This document shows, in pieces, positions 60,001 to 64,000 of a stretch of 64,000 bases of DNA; position 1 is the stretch's first letter, and every line of letters starts with the position of its first letter. Location of the stretch: assembly GCA_963682175.1 (NCBI GenBank), contig OY821777.1:2311501-2375500 (forward strand). Reading direction: 5' to 3'. Source of the stretch: Triglochin maritima. Its lineage: Eukaryota; Streptophyta; Magnoliopsida; Alismatales; Juncaginaceae. The notes below the pieces were generated by a model. The model was not told where the DNA came from. It was given only the letters and a program-made list of their open reading frames with translations, and searched no databases. The translations under genes were made by a program, and so were the position numbers.

Positions 60001-60438
60001 CATTCTTTTTCTAAGTAAAGAATTTTTTTCTTAAATTTACTAATGATGCAAAATTCTCTCATAGCAACACTATCAAAAATCCTTATTTTGGTTTTGATGT
60101 ACAATGGTTGCTTTTAAGTGGATTTCTCCAGGAGGGACGATGATATGTGTTTGTTATGATGAACCAGGTACATTGACAGCAAGCCCAGCCATTGGCATCC
60201 CAACCACAGCATCGTAGTGAAAGATATCGTCAACGTGAACAAAATGAACTTGGCTCTCTACTGTCTTCATACCATGAACTTCCAAAATATAGTGGACAAG
60301 AACAGTCGCAGAACAGAGCTCCTTATGGAGCTAAAGAAGATACTAGAAGATCTTTCGATTCGATATAACCTCCTACCTCAAGAAGTTCGATTGAGCTACA
60401 CTTCGAATGCTGAGCCTCCAATCTCAACTCGACGCTGA
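57007..60438 (+). CDS. MSL10: MscS-like mechanosensitive ion channel, intact (5 exons, 730 aa)
   Basis: A plant MscS-like channel of the plasma-membrane MSL4-10 group; such channels open under membrane tension, and MSL10 also signals through its N terminus. Exons: 57007-58307, 58397-58520, 58967-59260, 59342-59544, 60168-60438, all GT-AG, phases consistent, 731 codons including the stop. A hydrophilic, phospho-site-rich N terminus (about 1-150, with LRRRTLSRSAFSKP and an acidic EEEDEEEEEE stretch) precedes about six membrane spans near 155-180, 185-225, 237-258, 270-295, 502-525 and 528-555. The last span is the pore helix, followed by FVMHPFDVGDRCVVDGVQ and the beta domain (NILTTVFLRYDNEKIYYPN, KPISNFYRSPDM). 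Length is close to MSL10 (about 734). Naming within the group is by resemblance. No lesion seen; this is the source-like partner of the pseudogene at 51,298. Confidence 0.93.
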
Positions 60439-61850
60439 GGTAAACTGATTGGTCCCATTTGTTTGCTGGTATATATTTATCTCAAAGGCAGAAGACCTTC
60501 AAAGTAAGACTGGATTCTAGATGAAGATTTTGTTATTGCTTTGTAACTCCTCGAGCCAACTGATTGAGTACATTTATGTGCTAGTTTATGACTTTATTAT
60601 TCAGCTTTCCCGCCTCTGCAGCCTGCAGGGAAACACGATTAACAACGTGGACTTTCACTATTGACATATTTTTGTCCTGTTCTTGAAGTACGTCCGTACG
60701 TATACTAGATTGACATTTTCCTTAAGCTTGATCGACATTTTTTATTGTGTTAAACTGCTACAATTTCATATACAGGCACGCACTGGGTACCATGTGTCTA
60801 TGCCTTTCATTTTGTATTCGACTCCTATTTTGCTGGTTGTATTGCCTGATGCAACGCTCAGCTACATCCTCGTACATTATTACGATTTCTCGAACGGCCA
60901 AGTCTTATTACGTTGTATTCCAAAAGAAGTATAAACCCTAGCAAATTTAATCAGAAAAGGTTGAATTTCACCTAAAACCAAGGTTTTTAGAATCGAACTG
61001 GTCATCAAACCGATAAAGTTTTGGTTTTGGTTCAATGTGACCCAACTACAGTCAGATCGTTGATGACGTCAACATTTTTAGACTCGAAGTTAGATCAGAC
61101 CTAATAAATATTAATAGGCAGACATGTTTGAACTGATTTTTGTAAATATTAACTAGAAATTCGAACTGTATGTTGGTTTAGTGAAGACTGCGGCAGAAAG
61201 TGCACTGATAATATGCCATGTAATTGTTCTTCAAAGTGAGTTTCGATTTTGCCCAGGTAAACTACCTAGAACGGAGGAATTCATTGCATCAGGGATCGGT
61301 TCAACCAGCACGATCTTACTTGCAGGTTATCATTATTCCTTCGTAAGTGACGGTTACTGAGCATTGACTAATTTCTTGTGGTTGACGCATAATCAAAATT
61401 AATATTTTGATAATACAATGCTATCGGTTTTCAGAAAAGCTTCGGTTTTCAGGAGATTTATTCGTCTACGGATGCAACTAATAAGTTCAAACAATAGTAG
61501 GTAACTCGACACCTGAGTTTGCTGAGTTTTCTACCAAATTGTCACTTGAAAGAAAATTAAGGTAACAAACCAAATAAACTAAGGAACAAAAAACCTAAAC
61601 AAGACAAATTAATTGAAACTTAAAGAAATATGCCAACCACGAGAACAATATTGCAACTTGTACCAGCACAACAAAATTAATAGCGCAGATCCCAACACAA
61701 AACTAAAATGTCAAGGACTAGGAATAAATAAGTTACGAACTCAAAAGATGCATCCTGGATACATTATCACCAAAACAACTACTAGTGTTCAAAATTTTGA
61801 AACAAAAAGGTAACTAATGACATCAAACAGGTTTAAAGTAAACTGCCAGG
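60439..61850. other. Intergenic between MSL copy 2 and RPS3
   Basis: It holds the 3' UTR of MSL copy 2, the dispersed-repeat fragment at 60,983-61,150, and the 3' UTR side of RPS3 below 61,851. No other gene seen. Confidence 0.45.
60983..61150. mobile_element. Dispersed repeat (MITE-like), left-end fragment
   Basis: GGTTTTTAGAATCGAACTGG, then CATCAAACCGATAAAGTTTTGG and GTTGATGACGTCAACATTTTT, match 10,975-11,145 in the same orientation. The right part of the element is absent or too decayed to see. Confidence 0.55.

Positions 61851-64000
<2,150 letters not shown>

Overview
The window is nuclear DNA of a flowering plant, most likely a eudicot. It is AT-rich, its genes are split by GT-AG introns, the proteins it encodes are plant housekeeping and signalling proteins, and retrotransposon and MITE debris fills the spaces between genes. 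No bacterial operons, CRISPR arrays or rRNA genes are visible. Exon boundaries were read by eye from splice sites and reading-frame continuity.

Layout: (1) 1-330, the 5' end of a RECQL3-type RecQ helicase gene on the minus strand, with an apparent one-base frameshift in exon 1. (2) 2.2-6.9 kb, a complete 12-exon gene for the PP2A scaffolding A subunit (587 aa, minus). (3) 8-13 kb, MITEs and a small basic-protein gene. (4) 15.7-18.4 kb, a solo LTR with a second solo LTR nested inside it, both with intact target-site duplications. (5) 19-22.4 kb, an orphan LURP-one-related exon (minus) and the 3' half of an omega-amidase gene (plus) whose intron holds a 2.1 kb LTR. (6) 28 kb, a BIG GRAIN 1-like gene (minus). 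(7) 30-31 kb, a 1.2 kb Harbinger-like non-autonomous element. (8) 36.5-43.2 kb, a TRF-like telobox-MYB gene (minus) with a hAT MITE in one intron. (9) 44-51 kb, LTR and MULE remnants. (10) 51.3-60.4 kb, a duplicated pair of MscS-like (MSL10-type) channel genes. The first copy is dead: it has two frameshifts, a solo LTR in exon 1 and a deletion of the pore exons. The second copy is intact (730 aa). Between them lie a SINE and a long-TIR element filled with about 30 copies of a 22-bp minisatellite. (11) 61.9-64 kb, the 3' part of the RPS3 ribosomal protein gene (minus).

The most unusual signal is not a gene. Two structurally different LTR families carry arrays of the 10-bp palindrome CGGTCGACCG. 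The palindromes come in pairs whose starts are 22 bp apart, and in the TGTTGG...CCAACA family the pairs recur at exactly 73 bp for several units, although the DNA between them has diverged. The array lies directly upstream of a TATA box, which suggests a phased protein-binding array in the retrotransposon U3 promoter. The genes here are unrelated single loci and do not form a pathway. What links the window is transposon activity: the same LTR families have inserted into intergenic DNA, into an intron (omega-amidase) and into an exon (MSL copy 1).
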